DNA of 64,000 nucleotides, from assembly GCA_029582155.1 (NCBI GenBank), contig CM055895.1:13956787-14020786 (forward strand), written 5' to 3'. Origin of the DNA: Panopea generosa. Its lineage: Eukaryota; Mollusca; Bivalvia; Adapedonta; Hiatellidae. Shown one piece after another: positions 46,040-58,173 of the stretch; within the stretch, counting starts at the first letter, position 1, and each line of letters begins with the position of its first letter. Position numbers and translations under genes: made by a program. The notes under the pieces were generated by a model. It saw only the letters and a list, made by a program, of their open reading frames with translations, was not told the origin of the DNA and ran no database searches.

Positions 46040-46281
46040 TTAACCCTTAACTTCATATAGACGCCTTTGAACACCTCTAATATAGAGGCCTTTAGGACAC
46101 TTAATATAGAAGGCTTTTGAATTATTAGGTGAATTATGTTTATATTAACTGACAGACTGGAAAACAGTGCAGGAAGTGTTCAGATTGCTCGTTACGAGCA
46201 ATCTGAACTCTTCCTGCACTGTTTTCAAAGGCTTTCTGTGATTGGTGCGGGAATACGCTTATCTGTGGAGTAAAGGGTTAA
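46040..46281. mobile_element. TTAA foldback MITE, copy 3 (both ends intact)
   Basis: TTAA at 46040-46043 then CCCTTAACTTCATATAGACG; right end GTGGAGTAAAGGG then TTAA at 46278-46281. The body is 234 bp with the central stem GTGCAGGAAGTGTTCAGATT / AATCTGAACTCTTCCTGCAC around a TTA loop. Two internal units. Confidence 0.9.
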
Positions 46282-46378
46282 CCAACTTTACTGAATTAAA
46301 TAATTCAGTAGATAGATCTATTTAAAAAGTTAGTAATAAACTTAAAATGCCTAGATAAAGATTATAATCAGTAACAAG

Positions 46379-46611
46379 GGTTGCCATTGCAGAGTGGCCT
46401 TAGTATGGCGCCATCTCAAAATCACTTACCTGTCATCGCTGAGGTTGTGGTTCGAGTCCTGCGCGGTCCAAAAACTTTTAGCCAGGTACTTGTGGAAACA
46501 ACAGTGGTTCAGATTCATTCTGAGGTCTTTCTCCACCAGTAGAACTGGATATGTCATATTAAATAATTTGAAAATGTAATGGATTTAAGCCCCATTCAAA
46601 AAAAAATAAAG
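46379..46611 (+). mobile_element. tRNA-derived SINE, family B, diverged
   Basis: Head GGGTTGCCATTGCAGAGTGG, B box GGTTCGAGTCCTG, CCACCAGTAGAACTGGATATG and an A-rich tail. The middle is shortened relative to the 27647 copy. Confidence 0.85.
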
Positions 46612-46649
46612 TAAAAATTTGTTAAAATTCTGTCATGCTTTAAGATTTT

Positions 46650-47220
46650 AAGTATTACTTTGCCAAGATAATCTCAGTGAAACTTGGTCCAGTGAGCTGC
46701 CATGTCCGTTATCTGTAGTTAAAGATTTACAAATATAGCTTCCTCTCCGAAACTGCACATGTAATGGCTAAAATACTTTACATGTAGTATATTCCTTTGT
46801 TCCTTAACCAATTCATGACCTGCCCAATTAAGGCCATCAAACTTTTGAATAACAAAAATCCAAAACTTCACATCTGAGACTGCAGGTGTTGATACACATA
46901 AATAGGCAAACCTTAAAAAATCATCTCTGTCACTATAAATATTAGGGCTTAAATATTTTATTCGCAGGGCAGGCCTGTGTTCCTCTTATCAAATTTGATC
47001 AAATCTGGACCCATGGGTCATATTTGGCCTCACACTGGGACATCAAACTTTTTAATAAACAACATAATAAATGTTCTGAGAATTATTTCGGGTAAAATAA
47101 ATTGTTTGAGATACGAATCGATCACACCCATCATACTACAGAAGGGGTTTTGTATCATGATAAGCCATTTTTTACAATGTTTCAGGTGAGCAATTTAAGG
47201 GCCACTTAGTCCTCTTGTTA
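46650..47220 (+). mobile_element. CTCTTGTT-ended non-autonomous element, 5' decayed
   Basis: Ends TTTCAGGTGAGCAATTTAAG with GGGCCACTTAGTCCTCTTGTT, the 3' signature of the 20651 and 29299 elements. The interior (TTCCTCTCCGAAACTGCACA, GACCTGCCCAATTAAGGCCA) shows eroded units. The left boundary is approximate. Confidence 0.6.
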
Positions 47221-47739
47221 AAGTATTGTATTTTATAGAAATCCATTTATATAATCATATTTCTATGATAATAATTTACCAGAGACTAAAAAACATTACC
47301 AGCTTTTTTTTTGCAAGCCTTTTGTATGATCCAGATTGCATACTAAGAGTCTATGCGGGTTTATTGACAGGGAGTTTAAACTCATTTTAAAACGATATTT
47401 CCATTATTTTGTTCTCAATCAATTTTTATCAAATCAGATTTCAATCCAACTCATGGGTGATTTCCCAGCAAAAAAGAAATGTCTGCTCCTGCAGGGAAAT
47501 ACAGAGTGTGACATAATTCATGGTTCATGATTAAGGACTGGCATACTTGCAAAAAGTGAGATGGTTTTAGAAAATGCGTGTTGAAATTCAAGGCACATGA
47601 AAAAAAGGTGTGTGAATTTCTAGTCGAAAAAAACACAAAAACTGTCCACAAGAAATGATAAATTTGTATCCAAATTTGTTACAGTATTTATTCTTTCTAT
47701 GTTTTTAACAATGTAAATATCATTAAATCACTTTGTTGA
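47221..47739. other. Intronic spacer
   Basis: AT-rich, no gene or element that I can support. Confidence 0.5.
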
Positions 47740-47905
47740 TTGGCATTGAACATTTGTCGACAGTAAGTTTTAGCGTGAAAAAGCATTTATTAGTAAATTG
47801 ACATTGAATGTTCATCAACATTAATTTTAATGTGAAAATGCGATTGCTAATAAATTGACATTGAACATTCATCAACAGTAAGTTTCAGCGTGAAAAGGCA
47901 ATTGC
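47740..47905. repeat. Short tandem repeat, unit about 60 bp, three copies
   Basis: Copies share TTGGCATTGAACATT or TTGACATTGAACATTC, ATCAACAGTAAGTTT, and GCGTGAAAAAGCA. Confidence 0.8.
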
Positions 47906-48074
47906 TATATCTAGGAAAATTACAATATGTTTTATAATGTATCTAGTTGCTCATGTATCACCTTATTATTCCAGTTTAAACATCAAAGATTTTCTAGTCT
48001 TTTCTAACTGTAACTTGAACCCATCAACTATTTTTATACTTAGCCTAAAAATAAAAAGTATATTGGGAAAAATT

Positions 48075-48235
48075 GTACCCTAGTTAGAGAATACAGTTAA
48101 CAATGTTACCACTTTGAGTGAATATAGTTTAAACAATGTTACCACTCTGAGTGAATACAGTTAACAATGTTACCACTCTGAGTGAATACAGTTAACAATG
48201 TTACCACTCTGAATGTATACAGTTAAACTTTGAGG
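48075..48235. repeat. 31-bp tandem repeat, about five copies
   Basis: Unit ACAGTTAACAATGTTACCAC-TCTGAGTGAAT, the first copies slightly different. Confidence 0.9.
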
Positions 48236-49273
48236 ATATAGTTACAATTGTTATCGGAGATGAACAATGTTCATTAATAATGACCTGAATAGATTTCCCA
48301 CTTATGTCTTGATTTACACTTTCTGAAATTGTTTCATCTTAGAAAGAGTTTGAATGACGATGCAAAATAGACTGCACTTAAATACTGTTTGATGACAATG
48401 CAAAGGATTAAAGTGTAGTCTATTTTTAGAATGGGGATTTCGTTTCAAGTTCAACCACTCCAATTTATCATGTTTTGGATGGATTTAACATATTTGGATG
48501 TTATTTATTAAAGACAATGAGATGCTTTTTATCCATTTTGATAATTATTGTATTTTTCAAGACATGTATAGCATGTTATCCTGCTATACTCCCTTTAACG
48601 AATACACTTCTGTATCATAATGTTCCTTAATAAAGATATACAACAAACAGTTAAGTTTAGCTCATGACTTGTCTTGTTACCCATTTTGAAATTGATTAGT
48701 TTATACTCATTGGGATAAAAAAAAGTATCTTGCACTCTAAAGATACAATAGTGACTGCCACTTGCAATGTCAACATTGTATGCAATTTCCAAGAAATGTA
48801 AAACTAAAACTTCATCACAAATGATTTTATGAGTTTACCAGTACATTACAAGGACATACCCCATCTAATCCGGTGTCATATTTTGACCTCCGGTGTTTTT
48901 TTTTAACTAAAGTAGAAGTCCTGCTTATTTCTTTAAATGATGTTGTCATTGACACCCTTATGTCAGATTCTTATGCTCCTGCTGTGAAATATGGTAGCAT
49001 AATATTTTGTCATGTACGAATTTCCAATTAATTTATGTCAGGAATTCTATTTGCCTTCAAACCTATTATATGCGGCTTGGACATGATTTCAAGTAATTTT
49101 TTTTTTGTGAATCTTTACTTGTTTACTCATTCTTACACATGTGCTTGATAGTTGGGACTTTGTTCTTCTCTTGCCCCTCTCAACTTGCTACCTTGCAGGG
49201 ATGTCGATCACCTACTTCTTTATTTTGTTTTCCCCTACATATATGCATTTTATGATTTATTTCATCTTTTCAG
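48236..49273. other. RAPGEF intron immediately upstream of the third visible exon
   Basis: AT-rich DNA that ends in a strong pyrimidine-rich acceptor (TTTCATCTTTTCAG). No other feature is seen. Confidence 0.6.
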
Positions 49274-49349
49274 TTTTGGCAAGAGGACCCCAGGATGTGC
49301 ACGCCGAGCAAGCGAATGTCTTATACTGGAGCCATCAGAGATGATAGTT
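49274..49349 (+). CDS. RAPGEF2: RAPGEF2/6 (PDZ-GEF) internal exon, end of N-terminal cNMP-binding-like domain
   Basis: This 76-nt exon has acceptor TTTTCAG and donor GTAAGT. Its first base completes a split Ser codon (AG from 11723-11724 plus T). It then reads FGKRTPGCARRASECLILEP followed by SEMIV, ending phase 0. Human RAPGEF2/6 have, from memory, SFGKR...RG(C)(E/D)C(I/L)VLEPSEMIVV at the same place, so the match covers the whole exon. The intron before it is about 37.5 kb, unusually filled with satellites and mobile DNA. The next coding exon, expected to include an Arg-rich segment, was not found before the window end, so the following intron is at least about 14.6 kb. Confidence 0.93.
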
Positions 49350-49439
49350 GTAAGTATGGATAATTGTTGTTTAACTGTCCTCGTCACAATCAACAGCTTT
49401 TGGAGCGATGTAGTCATCATCTACAAGTCCTGAAAAAGC

Positions 49440-51112
49440 ATAATATAAGTCCTAGAACTTTTGTAGGGTTTCGTCATCAACCAGAGGTCTAAGAAATTTT
49501 GTAATGCTCCATCGTCATCTACAGGTTCTAAAACAAAATAAGTGGTAGAACTTTTTTAGGGTTCCATTTCAGCCATAGGTCTTGAAACAACATAAGTCCT
49601 AAAGCTTTTGTAGTGTTCCATCATCAGTTAGGGGTCTTGATACAACATAAGTCATAAAGTTTTTGTAGGGTTCTATCATCAGCTAGGGGTCTTGATACAA
49701 CATAAGTCATAAAGCTTTTGTAGAGTTCCATCATCAGCTAGTAGTCTTGATACAACATAAGTTGTAAAGCTTTTGTAGGGTTCTATCATCAGCTAGGGGT
49801 CTTGATACAACATAAGTCGTAAATATTTTGTAGGGTTCTATCATCAGCTAGTAGTCTTGATACAACATAAGTTGGAAAGCTTTTGTAGGGTTCCATCATC
49901 AGCTAGGGGTCTTGATACAACATAAGTAGTAAACATTTTGTAGGGTTCTATCATCAGCTAGGGTTCTTGATACAACATAAGTTGTAAAACTTTTGTAGGT
50001 TCTATCATCAGCTAGGGGTCTTGATACAACATAAGTAGTAAACATTTTGTAGGGTTCTATCATCAGCTAGTAGTCTTGATACAACATAAGTTGGAAAGCT
50101 TTTGTAGGGTTCCATCATCAGCTAGTGGTCTTGATACAACATAAGTTGGAAAGCTTTTGTAGGGTTCCATCATCAGCTAGGGGTCTTGATACAACATAAG
50201 TTGAAAAGCTTTTGTAGAGTTCCATCATCAGCTAGGGGTCTTGATACAACCTAAGTCGTAAAACATTTGTAGGGTTCCATCATCATTTAGTGGTCTTAAT
50301 ACAACATAAGTCGTAAACATTTTGTAGGCTTCTATAATCAGCTAGGGGTCTTGATACAACATAAGTCGTAAACATTTTGTAGGCTTCTATAATCAGCTAG
50401 GGGTCTTGATACAACCTAAGTTGTAAAACTTTTGTAGAGTTCCATCATCAGCTAGGGGTCTTGATACAACATAAGTCGTAAAGCTTTTGTAGGGTTCCAT
50501 CATCAGTTAGGGGTCTTGATACAACATAAGTAGTAAAGCTTTTGTAGGGTTCTATCAGCTAGGGGTCTTGATACAACATAAGTAGTAAAGCTTTTGTAGG
50601 GTTCTATCATCAGCTAGGGGTCTTGATACAACATAAGTCATAAAGCTTTTGTAGGGTTCCATCATCAGTGAGGGGTCTTGATACAACATAAGTCGTAAAG
50701 CTTTTGTAGGGTTCTATCTTCAGCTAGGGGTCTTGATACAACATAAGTCGTAAAGCTTTTGTAGGGTTCCATCATCAGTTAGGGGTCTTGATACAACATA
50801 AGTAGTAAAGCTTTTGTAGGGTTCTATCAGCTAGGGGTCTTGATACAACATAAGTAGTAAAGCTTTTGTAGGGTTCTATCATCAGCTAGGGGTCTTGATA
50901 CAACATAAGTCATAAAGCTTTTGTAGGGTTCTATCATCAGCTAGGAGTCTTGATACAACATAAGTCGTAAAGCTTTTGTAGGGTTCTATCATCAGCTAGG
51001 GGTCTTGATACAACATAAGTTGGAAAGCTTTTGTAGGGTTCCATCATCAGCTAGGGGTCTTGATACAACATAAGTCGTAGGCTTTTGTAGGGTTCCATCA
51101 TCAGCTAAGGTT
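49440..51112. repeat. 55-bp tandem repeat, about 30 copies, starting about 90 bp after a coding exon
   Basis: Unit TCTTGATACAACATAAGTCG-TAAAGCTTTTGTAGGGTTCT-ATCATCAGCTAGGGG. The first copies are more diverged (CTAGAACTTTTGTAGGGTTT). A shortened unit (GGGTTCTATCAGCTAGGGG, missing 3-4 nt) recurs about 275 bp apart at about 50544 and 50819 with the same neighbours, showing duplication of a five-unit block. Confidence 0.95.
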
Positions 51113-51152
51113 TTGCAATAGTATAATTTTTATGTCGAAGAGCATTTCATAA

Positions 51153-51952
51153 TTTTTATACCCCCGACAAACGAAGTTTTGAGGGTGTATATTGGAGTCA
51201 CCCTGTGGTCGGTCTGTCGGTCGGTCTGTCCGTTGCAATTTTCCTTGTCCGGAGCATCACTTGAAAAGAACTGGATGGAATTTCATCAAACGTCATACAA
51301 TGGTAGAATATAATGAGAGGAAGTGCAGTGTACAAGAAACATAACTCTATTCTTGCTAATTTACAGAGTTATTGCCCTTTGATATTTTTTCTTGTCCGGA
51401 GCATAACTTGAAAAGTACCAGATGGAATTTCATCAAGCTTCATACAATGGTAGAATATAATGAGAGGAAGTGCAGTGTACAGGAAACATAACTCTATTCT
51501 TGCTAATTACAGAGTTATTGCCCTTTGATATATTTCCCTTGTCCGGAGCATTACTTTTAAAGTACTGGATGGAATTTCATCAAACTTCATACAATGGTAG
51601 AATATAATGAGAGGAAGTGCAGTGTACAAGAAACATAACTCTATTCTTGCTAATTACAGAGTTATTGCCCTTTGATATATTTCCCTTGTCCGGTGCATTA
51701 CTTTTAAAGTACTGGATGGAATTTCATCAAACTTCATACAGTGGTAGAATATAATGAGAGGAAGTGCAGTGAACAAGAAACATAACTCTATTCTTGCTAA
51801 TTACAGAGTTATTGCCTTTTGATATATTTCTCTTGTCTGGAGCATAACTTTAAAACTATTGGATATAATTTAATAAAACTTCATACAATGGTAAACCATT
51901 TTCTGTCATGGCGGCGTTCGGGGGTATTCATCACCTTCAGTGATAGCTCTAG
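51153..51952 (+). mobile_element. Helitron-like non-autonomous element with five 147-bp internal units
   Basis: Starts TTTTTATACCCCCGACAAAC, then GGGTGTATATTGGAGTCACC and a GGTCGGTCTGTC run. Internal units of about 147 bp begin CTTGTCCGGAGCAT (near 51243, 51391, 51538, 51686 and 51833) and include TGGAATTTCATCAAACTTCA and GAGAGGAAGTGCAGTGTACA. The 3' end has a short hairpin ATCAC-CTTCA-GTGAT followed by AGCTCTAG and then T, which fits a Helitron 3' terminus (hairpin, CTRR, insertion before T). The 5' end is not the classical TC. Confidence 0.78.
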
Positions 51953-52389
51953 TTTTCTTCTGATTTTCTTGTCCATGAATGTTTCCCTTATATCCTTCAT
52001 GTATAAACCTCTCTATTTACATGTGCTATATTAGTTCCACTGTACTGTTAAATGACATGCCTGAATATATCTAATAGATTTGATGAAAGAAGTGATTGGG
52101 AGGGCTGTGTGGAGATGTTTTCTTCACACAAAGAACTGAAGTACAAGAAATCATGTGAGAAGAATGTATGCATATTTACACAACAAATTGTCTACTAACT
52201 ATGTATCGTTCTCACAAAGTAAAACATCAACATTGTTTTTGTAGTTTTATTGGCAGTAAGAGATGAATATATAAAAGGCATTTAGATTACACTATGATAA
52301 CATCCATAATGTTGCATTCTTTTGGAAATCAGTCTAGGAGTGTAATTAAACAGAGTGTTAAAAATGGATATTTTTTTCCAGTGAAAGAG

Positions 52390-53010
52390 TTGAAATACTT
52401 TCATCTGTATTCATATTCAAAGAATTATGTGATTGTGACATACTTAATGAATTTTTTTTTTAATGAATTTTATAAAAGCATTGATAATGTTATTTTAGGC
52501 GACAGTGATGAAAAGTGGTAGTACGCACATTACAACAAATCATAAATGGTAGTGTAGTGCCAATAAAACTGCTACTGGTTAGTCTGTTTAAATGTCACTT
52601 TCAATAAATGTGCTTGGACTTTGTTCAAAATGTTGAATGTGACATCGGCTCTAGGCAAACGCTACATTCAGTATTCACAGTACTTCCGGTGTACATCCTG
52701 AACCTATTTTTACGTGAAATTAATTGAAACTATTAATATTGAATACATGATACCAACAATTAAAATGTACATATTAAGAAAAGTTAAGTTAAATTAAACA
52801 GAGCTAGCATGAAAAATAAACACAAAATTTCTCTTTTAGCAAGCAAACTGATAAAATTGTGTGATGTGCGGACTACATATACATGCATGGGCAAAATATA
52901 TACAGTAGTTTTAAAATAAATAAAATGCAATTCTTACGGCAGTGATTCTTATACAATGAAAACCCTAAAATGATTTGTCTTTTTGAATTTTAAAAACCCT
53001 GATCTATTGT
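52390..53010 (+). repeat. Arm 1 of a long imperfect inverted repeat pair (partner 62640-63200)
   Basis: Its reverse complement aligns with 62640-63200. Shared blocks include AATGTACATATTAAG, CATGAAAAATAAAC, TACATGCATGGGCA, TTCTTACGGCAG, AACTGATAAAATTG, CACCGGAAGTAC-like and CATTTAAACAGACTA (in the partner orientation). Similarity is strongest over about 52545-53005 and weaker outward to about 52390. It stops where the Helitron-like copy begins at 53012. Confidence 0.75.
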
Positions 53011-53011
53011 A

Positions 53012-53662
53012 TTTTTATACCCCCGACAAACAAAGTTTGAGGGGGTATATTGGAGTCACCCTGTGGTCGGTTTGTCGGTCGGTCTGTCCGTTGCAATTTT
53101 CCTTGTCCGGAGCATCACTTGAAAAGTACTGGATGGAATTTCATCAAACATCATACAATGGTAGAAAATAATGAGAGGAAGTGCAGTGTACAAGAAACAT
53201 AACTCTATTCTTGCTTATTACAGAGTTATTGCCCTTTGATATTTTTTCTTGTCCAGAGCATGACTTGAAAAGTACCGGATGGAATTTCATCAAGCTTCAT
53301 ACAATGGTAGAATATAATGAGAGGAAGTGCAGTGTACAAGAAACATAACTCTATTCTTGCTAATTACAGAGTTATTGCCCTTTGATATATTTCCCTTGTC
53401 CTGAGCATTACTTTTAAAGTACTGGATGGAATTTCATCAAACTTCATGCAATGGTAGAATATAATGACAAGAAGTGCAGTGTACAGGAAACATAACTCTA
53501 TTCTTGCTAATTACAGAGTTATTGCCCTTTGATATATTTCCCTTGTCCAGAGCATAACTTTAAAACTATTGGATATAATTTAATAAAACTTCATACAATG
53601 GTAAACAATTTTCTGTCATGGCGGTGTTCGGGGGTATTCATCACCTTCAGTGATAGGTCTAG
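53012..53662 (+). mobile_element. Helitron-like non-autonomous element, second copy, four internal units
   Basis: Same ends as the 51153 copy (TTTTTATACCCCCGACAAAC; ATCACCTTCAGTGATAGG then TCTAG-T) but with four 147-bp units instead of five. It is only about 1.06 kb from the first copy in the same orientation. It interrupts or abuts the long inverted-repeat arm. Confidence 0.78.
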
Positions 53663-53796
53663 TTTAAAATTTTGAAAAATCCTGATATACACTGAATCAC
53701 CAATTTGAGCAAAACTACCTTTGGTTTGAAACAAAAACATTCTGTTTCTGCCTTCTTTACAGTTTGTGTCAGATGATCTAATTCTGAGAAATGTGA

Positions 53797-53932
53797 CTAG
53801 GTGGGGTATCATACCATGTGTTTGTGGAATTATATTCCAGTGTGGCAGCGCTTAGAATGCTGTCTCAAGTAGGCACCGTTGTGATATGACTGAAAAACTG
53901 TTGAATACAGCACTAAACACCATACAACAACG
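53797..53932 (+). mobile_element. SINE family C, 5'-truncated
   Basis: TGACTAGGTGGGGTATCATA, TCCAGTGTGGCAGCGCTTAG, CTCAAGTAGGCACCGT and AACACCATACAACAACG match the 3' half of the 41108 copy. Confidence 0.85.
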
Positions 53933-54544
53933 TCATCCATTGGGCAACTCTGGAATTGCCTTGATTTTAACTCTGCCTTGCTCTTACAGCAGATTCAAAT
54001 TGCGATTAAACAATTCAGTTCAAAACACAGGGAAGTAGTTTGTAATTCATATAAAGCATATGGGTTTAATTTAACTTCTGGGAAAAAGCTCTGGTAAGAC
54101 AAGTGAATTTGGTTGTTGGTTCTGTGTTGGATTACGGTATAAAGCGTTGCATTTTACTGTGTGTGGATAAGTCTTGTTATATAACAGGAGGCTGGCAGAT
54201 CACTGAGTCATTCTCCTTACAATTGTCCAGTAATAGAGAGATCTTTGTTTAGTTTAGTTAATAAGGATAATAGTTCATCTGTCCAAGTGTGTTGTAAATT
54301 ATTATGATAAATAGTGTTTGAGTGTATCATACATATGTACGTGACCAGGATTAACAGGAGTGACCCAAAATTTGTTGGGATGTGTCAGAAATATTACTAA
54401 TACTACTACACCAAAAATGTCTTTGACGTTTACTGTGGTGGTACATAGATAGAAAGAATTGACAACATAAGGTAGGTTAGCAATATTTACTTACATTTTG
54501 GGCTAATCTTCAAGAAAAAACTTGTAACTAACACACAAAGTCCA
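53933..54544. other. RAPGEF intron, no gene seen
   Basis: AT-rich, unique-looking. No supportable feature. Confidence 0.5.
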
Positions 54545-57455
54545 CATTGATTCACACATATTGCAGTCCACATTTCACATACAGCAGTCAGTGATTCACA
54601 TATTGCATATTGCAGTGGACTTCACAGCAGTCAGTGATTCATTGACATTTTCCAGATTATAGTGGATTTCTCAGCAATCAGTGATTCAAATATTGCAGAT
54701 AACAGTGGATTTCTCAGCAATCAGTGATTCACAATTATTGCAGATTACAGTGGATTTCTCAACAATTAGTGATTTATAGTGGATTTCACACCAATCAGTG
54801 ATTCACATATTGCAGATTACAGTGGATTTCACAGCAGTCAGTGCTTCATTGACATTTTGCAGATTACAGTGGATTTCGCAGCAATCAGTGATTCACATAT
54901 TGCAGATTACAGTGGATTTCTCAGCAATCTGTAATTCACATAATTATTGCAGATTATAGTGGATTTTACACCTATCAGTGATTCACTTATTGCAGAATGC
55001 AGTGGATTTCATGCCAATCAGTGATTCACATAATTATTGCAGATTATAGTGGATTTTACACCTATCAGTGATTCACTTATTGCAGAATGTAGTGGATTTC
55101 ATGCCAATCAGTGATTCACATATTACAGATCACAGTAGATTTAACTAATGCAGATAACAGTGGGATTCCACTGTATTATTAGAGATTCACATATTTTAGA
55201 TTATAATGGATTTCACAGTAATCAGTGATCCACTAATTGCAGATCACAGTGGGTATCATACCTGAATCAATGATTCACATCTTTCAGATTACAGTGGATT
55301 TCTCAGCAATGAGTGATTCACATATTGCACATTACAGTGGATTTCAAAGCAATCAGTGATTCACATATTTCAGATTGTAGTGGATTTCGCGCAAATCACT
55401 GATTCACATATTGCAGATCACAATGGATTTCAATTAATGCAGATTACAGTTGGATTCCACCGTATTATCAGTGATTCACATATTTTAGATTAAAGTGGAT
55501 TTCACAGCAATCAGTTATTCACATATTACAGATTATAGTGGATTTCACACCAATCAGTGATTCAAATATTGCAAATCAAAGTGAATTTCAATAAATGCAG
55601 ATTACAGTGGGATTCAACCATATTATCAGAGATTTACATATTTTAGATTAGATTATAGTGGATTTCACAGCAATCAGTGATTCACATATCGCAGATTACA
55701 TTGGATTTCATGCCAATCAGTGATTCACATATTGCAGATTACAGTCGATTTCAATAAATGCAGATTACATTGGGATTCCACCGTATTATCAGAGATTCAC
55801 ATATTTTAGATTATAGTGGATCTCACAGCATTCAGTGATTCATATATTGCAGATTATATTGGATTTCACACCAATCAGTGATTCACATATTGCAGATCAC
55901 AGTCGATATCAATGAATGCAGATTACCAGTGGGATTCCACCCTATTATCAGAGATTCACATATTTTAGAGTATAGTGCATTTCACAACAGTGATTAACAT
56001 ATTGCAGATTACAGTGGATTTCACACCAATCAGTGATTCACATATTGCTGATTATAGTGCATTTCACACTTATCAGTGATTCACATATTGCAGGATACAT
56101 TGGATTTCATGCCAATCAGTGATTCACATATTGCAGATTACAGTGGATTTCACAGCAATTAGTGATTCACATATTGCAGATTATAGTGCATTTCACACTT
56201 ATCAGTGATTCACATATTGCAGGATACATTGGATTTCTTAGCAATCAGTGTTTCACATATTGCAGATTACGGTGGATTTCTCAGCAATCAGTGATTAACT
56301 TATTATCCCCGCCACCGCTCATATAGAAATGGGCTGCATACAGTGTCCGTGCGTCCCCTGCTATCTTCTTCACAAATGTTCACTAGGACAAGACAATGTG
56401 TCATGCGAATGACTTGGGTCTGTTCGTCGAAGATCAAGGTCATAGGTCAAGTGTTTGGAAATCCAATGTATACACTGTATTTCCACTTGTCCGGACCTTA
56501 TCTTCTTAAGTTGTTATTGTATTTTTAAATAACTCAGCACAAATGTTTACTAGGACAAGATGATGTTTGAGTGACTTGGGTCTGTTCTTCAAAAGTCAAA
56601 TCTCCGTCCTTCAACTGTTGTCTGGAACCGTGTCTTCTTTAGTTTTGATTGGATTTTTAAATAAATTGACACAAATGCTAACCAGCCCAAGACGATGTGT
56701 CATGTAAATGAGTTTGTTTGTCAAAGATAGTTTTTCTTTTGTTTTGGGGCTATCACTCACATATTTATGTTTCAATTTTGATCATCACACCAGTGCTCAC
56801 TGGGACAAGACAATGTGTCATATTACAGTCAGCTACTTATTTCCGTTTTCGGCATCTACATGTGCTTTCTGTGATCGGCAACTTTTTCATTTTGCATAAT
56901 TTAAATCTGCTTCTCTGAAAATGCCTCTAAGGGTAAATGAGGTGGCGGAGGATATGACTATGTCAGTGGCAACCTCTTGTTTCATATTACATTGGATTTC
57001 ATGCCAGTTAGTGAGTCACATATTGCAGATCACAGTGGATTTCAAAGCAATCAGTGATTCACATATTGCAGATTACAGTAGATTTCACACCTGAATCACT
57101 GATTCACATATTGCAGATTACAGTGGATTTCAAACCCGAATCAGTGATTCACTTATTACAGATTACAGTGAATTCCACACCTGAATCAGTGATTCACTTG
57201 TTGCAGATTACAGTGGATTTCAATTAATGCAGATTAAAGTGGATTCCATAGCAATCAGTGATTCACATATTGCAGATTACAGTGGATTTCACACCTGAAT
57301 CAGTGATTCACATATTGCAGATTACAGTGGATTTCACAGCAGTCAGTGGTTGATTGGCATTTTGCAGATTGCAGTGGAATTCATAGCAATCAGTGATTCA
57401 CATATTGCAGATTACAGTGGATTTTACAGCAATCTTGCAGAATACAGTGGATTTT
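54545..57455. repeat. 43-bp tandem repeat array, about 50 degenerate units, split by an insertion
   Basis: Unit TCAGTGATTCACATATTGCA-GATTACAGTGGATTTCACAG-CAA, with many variants (CACCTGAATCAG, GATTATAGTGGAT, AATAAATGCAGATTACAG). The array runs 54545-56300 and resumes 56986-57455, interrupted by the element at 56303-56985. A longer composite unit (TATTATCAGAGATTCACATA then TTTTAGATTATAGTG) recurs several times between 55150 and 55980. Confidence 0.93.
56303..56985 (+). mobile_element. Element TTATTATCCCCGCCACC...CAACCTCTTGTTT inserted in the 43-bp array
   Basis: The array sequence stops at about 56302 and resumes at about 56986. The insert begins TTATTATCCCCGCCACCGCT, has about three internal units with CACAAATGTTCACTAGGACA, AGACAATGTGTCATG and TGGGTCTGTTCGTCGAAG, then GAGGTGGCGGAGGATATGAC near the end and a CCTCTTGTTT 3' end. 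CCCCGCCACC and GGTGGCGGAGG are near-complementary terminal motifs. No coding capacity. Confidence 0.75.
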
Positions 57456-58173
57456 ACAGAAAAAAGTGATTCAGATTTTGAAAAAAAAATAAACACAAAC
57501 AGCTGACAGTAGATGGTATGTGTATTTTGACTTCAGTTACAAGTGGGTATGAAACACACAAATTTATTTCATTGCACTTAGTAGTTGACATCTTGCCACT
57601 ATCTTCCCAATCCCAGGGTTTCCTTTCCGTTTCCTGAACATAATGGGTCAGTCACTTTCACGACCAATTGAGTTACACTAGTCAAATTAGAACATTAAAA
57701 AATGTTCAAAACAAGTAAATAAATAATTGATGGATAGTTTTGAGAAAGATTTTAAGAAACATTACAAAGGATAATTTTGGAGATTTATTAATTGTAGTGA
57801 AACATTTTTTTTTTTTAATCTTTTTCATGGTTGTGTTTGTATGATTTTTTTTAATAACGCATTGAAGGAGTTCCTTAAAAATGAAATGAAATTAAGGAAG
57901 ATTATTGTGAAAATGTGATGGGATTTAGAAATTGATAAATGATTGACAACATTGAAACGTTAACATATAGTAGTGATCTGGATTAGATATTTTAAAGAAA
58001 AAAGAAGAGAAAAAAGAGAAAAGTAGTCGATTACTTTTTATGAGTTATTCTGAAAAATTTAAGTCGGGGGAAAGATGAAATTGAATTGAATTTTAGTTAA
58101 ACCTAGACAAAGAATATAAAGATATGATATGTGCTAAGTGGCTGATATATATATATATTTGCTTGTGCTAAAA
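57456..58173. other. Intron; purine-rich stretch before a candidate exon
   Basis: Mostly AT-rich non-coding DNA. From about 57990 to 58110 it becomes purine-rich (AAAGAAAAAAGAAGAGAAAA), which could be part of a 5' UTR if the frame at 58174 is real. Confidence 0.4.
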
